Positions 11,555 to 22,462 of a stretch of 64,000 bases of DNA are shown here, piece by piece. The translations under genes and the position numbers were made by a program. The first letter of the stretch is position 1, and each line of letters opens with the position of its first letter. The notes below the pieces were generated by a model that did no database searches, was not told the origin of the DNA, and saw nothing but the letters and a program-made list of their open reading frames with translations. Source of the stretch: Synaphobranchus kaupii. Its lineage: Eukaryota; Chordata; Actinopteri; Anguilliformes; Synaphobranchidae. The stretch lies in the NCBI GenBank assembly GCA_029718625.1, contig CM056395.1, positions 22,978,135 through 23,042,134 of the forward strand, in the 5' to 3' direction.

Positions 11555-11835
11555 TTTATCCCTATGAACCCAAAACCCGAGCCGGCCAGAGGACGATGGG
11601 CCCACACCCCGAGCTGGCCAGAGGACAATGAGCTCCCCTTGGATGGGAATCTGGTTCCTCCTAAGGTTTCTTCCTGTATGCCATCGAGAGAGTTTCTCCT
11701 CGCCACATTTGCCCTTTATGCCTTTTTGTGTGGAGGTCTAGGTCATGGTGTACTGTGAAAACAGCTAGTGATAAATTATTTGTACAATGTACAGTATATT
11801 TAACATGCGATTAACCGATTGATTGAATTAAAGTT
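11555..11835 (+). repeat. LINE 3'-end-like dispersed repeat
   Basis: Contains the phrase order 'AAGGTTTCTTCCTGTATGC', then 'GAGTTTCTCCTCGCCACAT', and ends with 'CGATTGATTGAATTAAAG'. This order is typical of a widespread fish and amphibian LINE 3' region (usually 'GGTTTCTTCCTG', 'GGGAGTTTTTCCTTGCCAC', then a short GAATT-rich tail). A second divergent copy lies at 54205-54420. Clade not assigned; I have no alignment to support one. Confidence 0.55.
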
Positions 11836-12124
11836 TCACATTAAAGACAAAGCTACAAATGTGAGGTCCTCCACAGTTCATGCTCCAGAAAATAAGTTTT
11901 TCTATTTTTAAAAATATTTTTTGGGGCTTTTTCAGCTTCATTGGACGAGAGAGAGGGAGAGACATGCCAAAAAGGTTGCGCGGTCGGATTTGAACATGTG
12001 CATAGTGCTCTACAGGATACAGGTCACACCGCCGAGACAGCAACAGTCAAGTTTTTCATAGCGCCAACTGAAAAAATCTGATCACCCTTTCTTCAATACC
12101 TTCTCATTCTGATGTTACAATATG

Positions 12125-12263
12125 CACAGCAAAAAAATGTTGTAAAAAACATTGTAAATCTAACACTGCTGGTGTACATTTACCACCCAAGGTGTTTACA
12201 TGAGATCACGTTCTCATATAAACACCCTAGGGTGTTAAAACGTAAAGCACCATTTTTGCTGTG
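12125..12263. mobile_element. Short palindromic MITE, TIR 'CACAGCAAAAA'
   Basis: About 139 bp with inverted ends: 'GCACAGCAAAAAAATG' on the left and 'CATTTTTGCTGTG' on the right. Inside is a smaller inverted repeat around 'GGTGTTTACATGAG' and 'CTCATATAAACACC'. Structure is like the elements at 24176-24290 and 41825-41953, but the sequence family differs. No clear target duplication. Confidence 0.6.
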
Positions 12264-12293
12264 TAAAGACAGGGAAAGGTCTTTAGTGTTGAC

Positions 12294-13566
12294 TAGGGGT
12301 GGGAATCGAGAACAGGTTCCCGTTAGGAACCGGTTCCAAGTTGTCCGATTTTTCAGAATCGTACGCCTTCGATCTTATCTATTCTTTTATCGATTCCAGC
12401 ATGTATTCCCGACAGCTACGCATAGCAAAACAACGTCACGTCATTTTTCATTCAGTCAGCGCATGCTGGCAGGCAGAGTTTGGCGCCCCGTCTAAAAATA
12501 TCAGGTAGACTAATCTGACAACAATTGCCTACTTGGCCATGCACAGATGAGTAGCCTAGATTTGTAAAGCAAATAACTAACCTAAATTAGGTAAATGATA
12601 CTCTTAAATCTTTGTCATCTTCAGCTAATAGGAGGAGCCAGCTTGCCTCCAAAAATTGTCAGGTAATGTTAAAGATCTCGTCTTTCTTCCAGGTAAATGT
12701 ATAGGCTAAATGAAAGGGGAGAATGGTGACAGTCAGAGGTGAAAGGTCCAAGTTCAGAAAGTAAAAGTCCTCCCCAGTATTTTGTTCCAACCACCTGGAT
12801 TTGCTAATTAGCACAATTCTTAAGGTAAGAACCAGTTAGTGAAATCAGCTGGCTCAGTTCATGGGTGGAAGAAAAACATGGTAGGACTTTTACTTTCTGA
12901 CCCCTGGACTTTCCACCTCTGGTGACTGTTGAAACTGTTCTGATAATACAGAAACCAACACACATTAGGGTGCAGCTTCATGAAACACGTCTATAGGAGC
13001 GTAACTAACTCATAAGTAAAGTTTGCGATCTTCATTAGAGAATGACACTCCTAAATATCCCAATCACAGAGCAGCGGTTAAACAACAACATTTTAGCCAT
13101 CTTTTTAGACAAAACGTTAAACTGATAATTTATCCTCTCTTCTCGTGTCCTTTTTCATTATTTTCTGGTGTCTCTTATTTTCTTTGATGTCTGATATTTT
13201 TAAGCACTCGTATTGGTCAACCCAAATGACATTTATAATGCCATTTCAATTACAGAATTATATATTCTGACTGTTTTATTGGATGCTCTGCCACTTGTGC
13301 AGGCATAAATGTAGCAGATAAATATTTGCCATGATATGACTAAGAAATATGAATGAAAAACTAATGCTTTATACTTTATAAATATGATTTCATTGAATCC
13401 ATTTCATTGATGACCATCCCGATAGTAATAGTAATAGTTGGTCTTTTAATAGCCTGGGAGCAAATAATATTTAAGGAATGGATAAAAGAATCGATAAAGA
13501 ATCGGATCGATAAGCAGAATCGATAATAGCATCGGTATCAACAAAATCTAACGATTCCCATCCCTA
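12294..13566. mobile_element. Non-autonomous hAT element with perfect 8-bp target duplication
   Basis: Inverted ends 'TAGGGGTGGGAATCG' (left) and 'CGATTCCCATCCCTA' (right) are flanked by identical 8-bp sequences GTGTTGAC at 12286-12293 and 13567-13574. An 8-bp duplication is the hallmark of the hAT superfamily, and GGTGGGAATCG-type ends are common in fish hATs. The sub-terminal regions repeat 'ATCGAT'-like motifs in inverted orientation. The roughly 1.27-kb body has no open frame resembling a hAT transposase, so the copy is non-autonomous. It hosts a second insertion at 12734-12921. Confidence 0.9.
12734..12921. mobile_element. MITE nested in the hAT element, 8-bp duplication (7/8)
   Basis: A 188-bp element starting 'CAGAGGTGAAAGGTCCAAG' and ending 'CTGGACTTTCCACCTCTG'. 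The inverted match continues inward with 'AGAAAGTAAAAGTCC' on the left and 'GGACTTTTACTTTCT' on the right. Flanks are GTGACAGT (12726-12733) and GTGACTGT (12922-12929), seven of eight identical, which fits a hAT-type duplication with one later mutation. It encodes no protein. Confidence 0.85.
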
Positions 13567-13574
13567 GTGTTGAC

Positions 13575-14049
13575 TGAGGGGCGGGCAATAGGGAATCAGT
13601 ATACTGTATATATTGTACTGTATGTGCTGTACTGGGAGGTTTAAGCATGCAGTGTGTTTTCTCCATGGGGCTACATCATGTTATTATAACCTGAAATGAT
13701 TTAGTTAGCAATGGTATCTTGGAGGGGGGAAAAAAACCTCTCTGGAGGATACTTATAACCAGCATAGAAAGGCTAGGATGAGACTAATATGTGCCCACTA
13801 ATTGGTTGTGATTAAAACTTGTAACCATTGAATACATTTTAAAAAATGCCTGACATGTTTAGACGAGGGAAAATGGGCACTGCATTAAACCGCTCTTGAC
13901 GAACTACGAGCAAAAGCAACCGTGCACAGTTTACCACAAAAAAAACGAAGCAGAATGGTTATTTACTTGCGAGCTAGCACATCAAATTCAGAGCACATTT
14001 TATGTGTGAATGGGATAAAATGGTCTGTGATAACCATACACTTCACTTT

Positions 14050-14051
<2 letters not shown>
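13575..14051. other. Unique sequence
   Basis: No repeat or coding signal recognised. Confidence 0.45.
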
Positions 14052-14084
<33 letters not shown>

Positions 14085-14230
14085 TACTGCAGAATATGCT
14101 ACTATATATGAGTATGACTATGACTATGAATATGACTACAGCTGTACTGTTCAGCCTTTCTTCAACCTGCCTGTGCTTGTTGATCCTTACAGTATATACT
14201 GCATACTGAACAGTATATACTGAATACTGA
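14052..14230. repeat. (TA)n microsatellite and adjoining TATGAC-type imperfect repeats
   Basis: About 15 TA units at 14052-14082, followed by loosely repeated 'TATGACTATGAC' and 'CAGTATATACTG' motifs to about 14230. The overlapping frames at 13922-14277 translate only this low-complexity sequence. Confidence 0.85.
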
Positions 14231-14929
14231 ATAACTGAATCCACAACCACCATTTTGAGGCTAATGCATTTTTTCATGTGTAAAAGTGTAATTATATCGT
14301 CTCACTGATTTGAGGTAAACAAAGCTACCAGGCAGTGTCAAAATGTGACTCTTATAATAACAAACTGAAACTTTTTTTTGGGATGTATTTGGATGCTTAC
14401 GGTGACTGGGCAAAAATTGTATATGACAGTTAGTAGAATGTTTGTATTACAGTAAATAGACTTCTATTTTTTAAAAAGGGCTGGAAAAAATCCAATAGCT
14501 ACAATTTGTGTTGAATGTGTGCGTGTTAATGCAACTCAAAAATGGATATTTAACATGGTTAGTATTTCTTTGAATCCAGAGGTAAATCAAGAAAGTATGA
14601 TAAAAAAAGTAATCAATATGGGGATATACCGAGTGCACACAAAGTCAAATTTCCTGTTTGCAGCAACATTCATAGATGCACGGACTTGCGTCGAATTTCC
14701 GTCCGACCGACGGCGCCTTTTAATAAAGTGTGTCTGCCGATCCGTGCTCCCCACCTGTAACCAAAAACAACACGGACGTTCAGTACCCCCTTCCCCCCCA
14801 CCCCAACCTTCACAGGACATTGCAGGGGCAGATCCAACGTCCCTTGCACTTTTGTGCTGCTGTGTCCTCTGTCGGTCCAGGGATACAGCGGCCAAGGAGG
14901 GGTCGGATATAAATACAGGTGAGTGAGCT
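14231..14929. other. Unique sequence flanking a CpG-rich segment
   Basis: No domain recognised in the frame at 14519-14926 or on the opposite strand. GC content rises towards 14930. Confidence 0.4.
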
Positions 14930-15470
14930 AAACTGCGCTTACAGGTGAGCGGAGACGGAGACGCGTGGACGGCTTCCCGGCCCGCGTCTGTCCGCACGCG
15001 CACGCCCCCCCGCCTCTCTGCTCCCATTGGAGGATCACGTCCAGCCTATGATGAATGAGTCCCTGCCAGTCCGCCAGTCCCCAGGTGGCTGGGAATCAAT
15101 CCACTTATCTGTTACCTGCCAGCGGGAGAGGTGATTAACGGCGGCCCGCGTCACCGCCGGACGTCCTTGTTCATTACGCGGGACGTCGACGACGGCGCGG
15201 GCGACAGCGCCTCTCTCTCCCCGCCCGCCGCTAACCGCCGCCCCGACGCCTGCTCCTTTTAAGCAGAACCTGCCTCCGCCTCTGCTGCCTCCTTGACCCG
15301 CCATTTTACCCCCCCCTGGGGCGAGAGGATCTGGCCTGTCACCGGGAAAGGGGGGGTGACCTTATGTCTCCATCGGGGGAGGGGGGAGGGGGCGATCGCA
15401 TCGGACAGCGGTCGCCCCGCCGTAAGCGAAGGTCGCTAATGAGGTCTCTGATGAGCCGTCCCTCTCAGGA
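14930..15470. promoter_or_regulatory. CpG-island-like segment, candidate promoter
   Basis: The most CpG-dense stretch of the window, with runs such as 'GCGGCCCGCGTCACCGCCGG' and 'GGGACGTCGACGACGGCGCG'. It contains an inverted CCAAT box (ATTGG, 15026-15030) and CRE-like GACGTC motifs near 15181. Vertebrate CpG islands usually mark promoters or developmental regulatory regions, but no first exon can be recognised on either strand, so function is inferred from composition. Confidence 0.35.
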
Positions 15471-15782
15471 CATTCTCGTACTCGGCTGATGAGGCGATAA
15501 TATCCAAACACCTTTAGATTTTTTTTCTTTCCGTTTTTCGTCTCTCTTCTTCACGTTGCTAAGTAACCAAAACATACCATAGGCCCTGAGGAGATGTCAG
15601 CTTCTTTTCCTGCATTAAAGGATACATTCTTTAGATAAACAAATTAACACAACGATAAAGTCATTTAGCACGCGCTTTTACGCATGCATCTGACCCGTAA
15701 ATTCATTCATTTCTGCCTGCTCAGATTAGCAAGGCATCTTTTCAGCTCTCAAAGTAACCTGTTTAACCCTTTTTACTCATCT
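15471..15782. other. Unique sequence, nothing recognised
   Basis: AT-rich, no structure noticed. Confidence 0.4.
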
Positions 15783-15828
15783 TTACCAGGGGTGCCAATA
15801 ATAGTGGAGGGCACTGTATATTGAACTA
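15770..15828 (-). mobile_element. Tc1/mariner-type terminal repeat remnant
   Basis: On the minus strand this begins 'CAGTGCCCTCCACTATTATT' and continues 'GGCACCCCTGGTAAAGATGA', next to TA. That is a familiar end of a fish Tc1-like family. The same end recurs at 16918-16963. The rest of the element is not recognisable leftwards. Confidence 0.7.
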
Positions 15829-15862
15829 TGTGATGCCAATAAAGCAATTTGAATTGAATTGA
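15829..15862 (+). repeat. Short LINE 3'-tail-like sequence
   Basis: 'GCCAATAAAGCAATTTG' followed by AATTGAATTGAG resembles the tails of fish LINEs ('AATAAA...TTGAATTGAATTG'). Too short to assign. Confidence 0.35.
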
Positions 15863-15918
15863 GAGAGAGAGGGAGAGACAGAGAGATGGAGGGAGCAAGA
15901 GAGAGGGCGAGACAGAGC

Positions 15919-15961
<43 letters not shown>
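15861..15961. repeat. (GA)n microsatellite
   Basis: About 100 bp of imperfect GA repeats ending in an uninterrupted GAGA run. Frames through it give Arg/Glu or Ser/Leu runs and are not genes. Confidence 0.95.
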
Positions 15962-15966
<5 letters not shown>

Positions 15967-16389
15967 GCCACCCTGATGGATGGCGCGGTCATGCCCGGGC
16001 GATCCCGCCGTCCCTGCAGCAGCCGGAGCCGCTACGCTATCACTTCCCTCTAAATTTACTCCGGCTTCCAAGCCAAAGTCTCCCCAGGCCACAGATCAAA
16101 GCCAGGCGTCACATCGCAACAAGTCCCAGCCAAACGGCAAGGCTCTCGGCGTTTTACCCAGAGTGCTTTGTTGGCTTACACGCTTGGTTTATTTATCCAC
16201 AGGCAGTCCACGGACCGCTGACATTTCGTTACTGCAGCAAGCTAAAAAAAAAAAGTGAAACTTTGAAACCGTCCCCTTTCCGTGCTATCATGAAACAGAG
16301 ATTCCAACTAAGAAGGAAAAAAAAATGGTGATAAAAACAGGTGATCTGGAACACAAAACCACCTATTATTAGAAGGTACATAACAAAAA
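15962..16389. other. Unique sequence, no gene recognised
   Basis: Begins CpG-rich (15962-16050), then becomes A-rich. The frame 15980-16258 ends in a poly-A stretch and shows no domain. Confidence 0.4.
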
Positions 16390-16963
16390 AGGACTTTAAG
16401 GGTTGTTTCTCCTGACAAATTTTCCTATTGAACTCTATGGAAAAATAAGTCTGGAATAAAAACCCTTCAGGTTATCCATCCATATCTACTGTATTTCAGG
16501 CAGCAGAGTGATGATTTAAGGCTTGTTTGATACGTCAGACCCTTCATGACTGAGCCATTTAGCCAACCATGTGTTCCATACTGTTCCAGTGTAATTTACA
16601 GCTAAATCTAGTCCCCCCCCCCCCCCCCCCCAATTCCTATAGAGATTCATTCAAATGCAGAGACGTTATAGTATCGCTTGTAAGAGTACCAGAAAATAAG
16701 ATATCTTTTGATGTTGTTGGGTCACAGACATCAGGAAGTCATGGCTTGCAAAAGATATGTGACCAAATATGAAAAATTATTACTTTATTCTATATATAAA
16801 TGTAGGGGTGCCAATAATTGTGGCACATGTGTTTTTGTTAAAAATAATTATTTCTTGATGAGGGATTTTTTTTTCTCATAATAAATTTACGTGAATTTTT
16901 TACAACCCTTTTCACTCATCTTTACCAGGGGTGCCAATAATAATGGAGGGCACTGAATAAAGA
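16390..16963 (-). mobile_element. Tc1/mariner-type non-autonomous element arm with an inner and an outer repeat
   Basis: The outer end (minus strand) is 'CAGTGCCCTCCATTATTATT' then GGCACCCCTGG at 16920-16963. About 110 bp inward the same core 'GGGTGCCAATAATTGTGGC' recurs at 16805-16823, which is the double-repeat (IR/DR) layout of some Tc1-like termini. The part from 16390 to 16700 matches 5040-5400 in inverted orientation and carries a poly-C run at 16614-16631. No transposase is encoded. The left boundary is unclear. Confidence 0.6.
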
Positions 16964-17053
16964 CATTACATTAAACATAAAGAACAATACAGTATGCCTT
17001 GAAATAATTAACATAACCAAATAATAAAGAGTAATTAATAAAACTTTATTTCT

Positions 17054-17350
17054 CTCTCTCTCTCTCTCTCTCTCGCTTTCTGTCATTACATTTCAGGGGC
17101 TTCAAGGGAAGGGTAGAGACAGAGTAGGACTGAAAGGCAGGTTTATTAAGGGTAGGTTATCAATGTTACTGTGGAAGATTTTATGTATTTAATAAAGGAA
17201 CATAAATAATCAAAAGGTCTCTCTTATTGTATGTGTGGGTTTTCTCCCTTGTTATTACTCAGCTATACGTATTCTCTTTGGCAAACATTGATTAAAAACC
17301 TTTTTTAAAAGTACCTCTGCCCCTGTCTTCCTGTTTTTAACCAGTCCTCC

Positions 17351-17399
<49 letters not shown>

Positions 17400-17400
17400 C
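17054..17400. repeat. (CT)n and compound (CT)n(CA)n microsatellites
   Basis: A CT run at about 17051-17074 and a compound CT-then-CA run at about 17349-17399, separated by about 275 bp of unremarkable AT-rich sequence. Confidence 0.9.
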
Positions 17401-18750
17401 TTCACTTTATCTCTCTTTCTTTGTCTCACTTCTTCTTCTTTCTGTCCGCGTTTCATGCTCTCTCAAGTCCGACTGACGATGTGAGGTGTCACTGCAGAGA
17501 AACAGAAATGAAAGGGAGTCACCAAAAGTCAGATAGTGAGAGGAACATTGACGGCGCTGACCCGGGCGGGAGTCGTAGTTTTCCGCTACTAAGAAGAAGA
17601 AGAAAAATAATGTGCATAGCAAAAAATGATGGGATCAACAAGTGCTTTCATTAACTGGAAACCTGAACTTTATGCATGTCCTTCTAGGTTTAGGTTGTTC
17701 CATTAAGCTGTAGGAAAGAGTTATTATCGCCCCTGCGATAATTACGCAGTAGGTCAGGTGCGTCTTAGTAGCCCTTGACGGAATCTGAATAGATAATTCT
17801 TGAGATCCATTAGCCAGAGGCCTACAAGGACAGGCTAACTTATGAATTGACAGTTAACAAGGCAGGGTTAGGGTTGCAACTCTTCCCGCTGCATGAAAAG
17901 CTGTGTTTATGGAGCAGACGCCGCAGTGTGGAAAGTCTGCAAACGGACTGTATCTGTGCGTCCGCCGTCAGAATTAGAAATAGTCTTCTGCACGGAGGTG
18001 TGCTTGTCCAGAAATTTGCCATAAATGACCAGACATCGCCTTTCCGCTTCTCCTAATTGGGAAGTCCAGAAATCCCTTGATCACAGACGTGGCAGAAGTT
18101 TCGGGAAAAAGTACGTGTCGACGCGGGAAACTGCCACTTACGACTGACAAACTGCGAATTTCACTGAAATTTAACAGGTCGGATATCTTCTGGAGACACC
18201 TCTTTTCACTCAGTGTTCCTAGGGCCCTTACTTATGGTCTTATGGTTCTGTATGCGATGGCAGTGTTGCCTGGAGATTGGAGAGTGAGGTATCTAGGCCC
18301 AGCAACTGACTTCAAAGGGTTTTCCCCCCCATGAAAAAATTGCAGTGATTGGTTAAAATCAGTAAGTCTCTGATAGAATATGGTAACCTTGCTAATTTTT
18401 GGTTTTTATGACATTTTCTCATTGGTAATGTGCCATTTTTGATGTATAAACAGAACAGTTTTGATTGGAGATCGAGCAAAGGTGTGTACAATGAACCGCT
18501 TCGGTTCAGTTTAGTTCAGCTGTGTGACTGGATAAATGTACGCGATTTCCCCCGGACAAGAAATGTCCAAATGGATGAAAAAAATAATAATAATTCTGTG
18601 CGCTGACTGCTGTCCCAGATTGATTACCAGAATGTTCCACAGAGCCAAGTTCAGTTTGAGTCTAACATTGAGGATATTCAGCCACCAAATGGTTTCTGCA
18701 CATTAAGCTGCCGGCACAGGGAGGTTCAGTGGAGCTGTATTCCTCCTGGT
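17401..18750. other. Unique sequence, no gene recognised
   Basis: No tandem array or terminal repeat. The short frames at 17421-17654, 17847-18056 and 18077-18334 have no identifiable domains. Confidence 0.45.
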
Positions 18751-18838
18751 GAATTTAAGATTCTAGTACAATCTGTGCTATGGTCTATGCTACCTGCTAT
18801 TAAACTGTACATTCTTTTGTTCCTTACCAGTGTAGCCT

Positions 18839-18998
18839 GCTTGAGTGCCACTTGGAGAAAGCATGCCCAGCCTGGCCCTGAGAATCTAATGAACCTGCAC
18901 CCCAAGAAACGGGTCCATTTAAACACCGGAGGCCATGGCAATCACCCCACCCCCCCACCCCTCTTCACACGCCACCCCACCCTGCCCAGGGAAACAAG
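18839..18998 (+). CDS. Weak candidate exon (unknown product)
   Basis: An open stretch preceded by a pyrimidine-rich acceptor-like sequence ('TTTTGTTCCTTACCAG', with a second AG at 'TGTAG') and followed by a consensus donor, AAG|GTAAGT, near 18998. In the open frame it reads basic and proline-rich ('NTGGHGNHPTPPPL'). No family is recognised. It could be chance, because consensus donors occur randomly many times in 64 kb. Confidence 0.12.
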
Positions 18999-18999
18999 G

Positions 19000-20731
19000 T
19001 AAGTCATGTGAGAGTTGAGAGGCCCAAACACAAATTAAGAAGGTGCTAATTTACAAGTGTCTTATCCGATCCAATTAAATGATAGTTTCGGGCTAGGAGC
19101 AGCTCCTCTCTCCACAGACTCCCATAACTGCATTGCAGCCGCCGTAAAAAAAAATTTAAAAAAAATAAGTGTTCATTAAGCAAAATAAAAAAATAATTGG
19201 CAGTAACTCCTTCTGAAGGAAGGATTTATTTTTTTTCCATTTTCTGACACGTTGGAGGGCAGAGCCTTCACCGTGTGATCTGCGTGGAAATAATTAAACC
19301 CTGCTTGAGAGGTGTTGCGAGTTGACAGGGGAAAAGAGCTTTTTTTTCTTTTTTGGGACTTAGTCTTTTACATCAGCCTTTGACAGTTCACTTTTCACAT
19401 CAGTATTTGCCTTTGGTTTGTCGGAAAGGGGGGTGGGGGAAAATGTAAAAGCATCGAATAACGTTCTTAGATTTTCACTAAATACCACTGAGCGAGAACT
19501 ATTTATGCCTGAGAAATAACTATTTATGTTTGACACACTTTCACAAAGCCAAAGGTTGTGTGGCATACACAATTCTGAGCTTCTGAATAAACGATACAGT
19601 GAAACGGAATGAGAAGTCGAGTGGGGGCGGAAATAATTTTTGGTAAAAGCAGAGGAAAATCTTTCCTGGGAAAGATGTCATCTGCAAAGGGCAGGAGTGA
19701 GTGAAAGCATTGTGATGTCCGCCTGGATTGTGATGTCCGCGTTCATTAATTTGAAGCGAAAAGCAAATAAAAAACAGGTGAGGAACGACAGATCCGTTGA
19801 GCGCAAATTTAAACCTGAGGTGAGAGCCAACAGTTTCACTTAAAACAGTTATTGCTCATAACATTTCCTTTGTTCATTTGGATTTAATTGCATATTTAAT
19901 GTTTTATGTTTTTTTATGAGGGAAGCCAAAGGCAAACTTCCACAGTCATGGACAAGTTTGTCTAATCTAATCTAATGTAATGTAATCTAATTCCATAGAC
20001 CTCTAATCTCTGACATGAAAGTGCCTACTGTATCAAAAGGTGGAGTCCAAGTTGTGTCCATGTTGGCATGTTTATGTTCCAAACTTTCTATCCTCTTCCA
20101 TGAAAGTCATCTTACCCTCCTGAAAAACAATATTTATGGTTATTATAACTCACAGGAAGGACAAAAACAACTGGAGGAAGAAAGAATAATCTCACTCAAT
20201 AGCTGTGTATGAGGATCTCAACAGATGACTTTGAGTAAAGCACTATATAACAGGAATTACGCTTATACCTGTGTAATTACACATGCTATTACAATCCTAA
20301 AGACTAAAGCGCAACAGTTTTGCAAGGTATACGGTATGGAAAATGCTCAGTGGTTAACGGAATTGCACAGGGGTATCTGAGAGTATTTAAAATATGCACA
20401 TAATTAATGCAAGTAGTATGTAAGGACCCTATCTAATTACAATAAGAGGTTAGCGCTCCCTGTACAGTGCTTATTGTATGACAAGATGTACTTAGACAAT
20501 GCTCACATAGAGATATATGTAAATTACATGTAGGAGACCATTGCACTGTGACCTGAATCTGTTTATAAGGCACTCTCTTCTCTTCTTGGGCCCAGGGGAG
20601 ATTAGGTCAGTGGGGCCGAGGAGATTAAATCGGTCCAGCTTTTTTCAATCCTGAAAATCCTGAGTTTTTAGTCTTAAATCCAGTGATGGCATATTTGTGC
20701 CTCTGGAGGTACGGCCAAAGTAGAGACTGTG
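19000..20731. other. AT-rich unique sequence
   Basis: A short run of TCTAA/TGTAA repeats at 19959-19990 may be a SINE tail remnant. Otherwise nothing recognised. Confidence 0.45.
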
Positions 20732-20739
20732 TTCTAGCC

Positions 20740-22454
20740 CAGGGGTTCCCAAACGTGTCCTGGGGGACCCCTGTGTATGCTGGTTTTCGTTGCAACCACA
20801 GTTGCAATCCCAGAATTATAACAAGCTGTTAAATTAATTAGGTGCTTTTCATGTTTGGAGGAATTATTCACCCTCTTAAGACACATTGGGCTCTATTTTC
20901 AAACCAGCGCAAGGGGACGGTATAGTCAAACGCAAGCTTGTTGACAGCATCAACGTCTAAAACTGGCGCTATGGCGTTTCTCAGCAATACCGCTAGGATC
21001 AACAAATTCTCAACATAACATCCTTTCGCTTGCGCTGCAGTGGGATGGGTGGCGCTGTCTGGGGCGTGTTCTAAAATACTTTCGGCTCAGTGACAATTTG
21101 AACCAACGAAAACCCATTGCGTTATGATCAGCTGGAACCACCTCTTAGCGGGCAATAGACTCTGGCAATTTGCCAACTTATTCGTCATGTAGTTCTGTGT
21201 AGTGTCTATAGGTGATGCCAACATTACACTTCCATTTAATGAACAAATAGCCTATAATTATTATTAATTAATTAATTTTAATTTAAACTACTAGAATAAA
21301 ACAGGACAGCTTACAAGAAACTTGCGATCATGTAGGCCACTAGCCTATAATATATAAATTACACATTGACACAGTTGAATCATAAGCCTACCATTTGAAT
21401 CATAATTATGCCTACATCACCTAATGTAGGCTAATTCATGCATTCGCTACCTCCTCCCGTGCCTTCCGAACTTCTGGGAGACGAGATGGTGTGGATTGTG
21501 ATCCATAAATTACTAGTCCTAGCCTGTACTTCTGTTGCAAGTATGTCTGATTCCTGTGCGGAAAATCTTGTCGTTGACGATCCAGTGCGTTTGGGTTGCT
21601 CATTATGAAATTGCATGGAGCGATTGCGTTCCAACCCGATTGCGTTTTAAAGCATGAGAACAACAATTTGATTGGCTACCATAGAGACACACCTTGGACG
21701 TTTAAACCCAGCCTTTTAGCAATACCGCCATAAGGTGCGCCAAGATTGCCGTCATGAAATTACCAAATTTCTCGCCGACACGCCCTCAGAGCGATACCGC
21801 CAAGCGATTACTCTTGCGTTCACCATTGCGTTTGGTTTATTAAAATAGAGCCCATTATGTCAGAAATAGCTATGGATGCCATGTAGAACAAACTCCCCAT
21901 GTTCACGTTGTGCTTATTGTGCTATATTGCAACAATTACAAAAAAAGAGGTTACAAAATAATGTATTTTCACTCAAATTAAAGAGTGAAGTGAATCAATA
22001 GGCTCCTAATTAGGTTGTTGAACACGTGTTTAACTAAATTTTTTCTTTAAGCTTATTAACACAATGCAGGTTTGGCTCGTTATCATTTGCTTTGTGTTTG
22101 AATTCTTCATTATCTACCAAATGGTTAGTTTTAATGGCCATGTGTCCACACTTTCACCAATTAGGAGCCTATTGATTCAAATAAGTCTTTAAATGGATCT
22201 GTTAAATAATTTTTTTATCTTTTTTAAATAATATAGCACAATAAGCACAATGTGAACATGGGGTGTTTATTCTACATGGCATCCATAGCTATTTCTGATA
22301 TAATGTGGCTTATGAGGGTGAATAATTCCTCCAAACATGACAAGCACCTAATTAAGAAAAATTAACAGCTTGCTAAAATTTTGGGATTGCAACTGTGGTT
22401 GCAACGAAAACCAGCATACACAGGGGTCCCCCAGGACCGGTTTGGGAACCCCTG
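20740..22454. mobile_element. hAT-type MITE (copy 1) interrupted by a nested element
   Basis: Ends are 'CAGGGGTTCCCAAAC' (left) and 'GTTTGGGAACCCCTG' (right); the inverted match extends inward through 'GTGTATGCTGGTTTTCGTTG' and 'GCAACCACAGTTGCAATCCC'. The flanks TTCTAGCC (20732-20739) and TTCTAGAC (22455-22462) match at seven of eight positions, as expected for hAT. Without the 966-bp nested insertion it is about 746 bp, close to the 733 bp of copy 2 at 37765-38497. The two copies share long internal stretches, for example 'ACAATGCAGGTTTGGCTCGT' at 22061 and 38106. It encodes no protein. Confidence 0.9.
20888..21853. mobile_element. Nested DNA element with 'ATT' 3-bp duplication (PIF/Harbinger-like)
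   Basis: Inverted ends 'GGGCTCTATTTTCAAAC' and 'GTTTGGTTTATTAAAATAGAGCCC' (shown here in part: right end 'AAAATAGAGCCC') are flanked on both sides by ATT (20885-20887 and 21854-21856). The related copy at 37.77 kb lacks the insertion at this point, which independently confirms the boundaries. Three-bp duplications point to PIF/Harbinger, although the usual TWA target is not met. Sub-terminal phrases around 'GCGTTT' and 'ACCGC' recur in inverted orientation. No transposase frame is visible. Confidence 0.8.
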
Positions 22455-22462
22455 TTCTAGAC

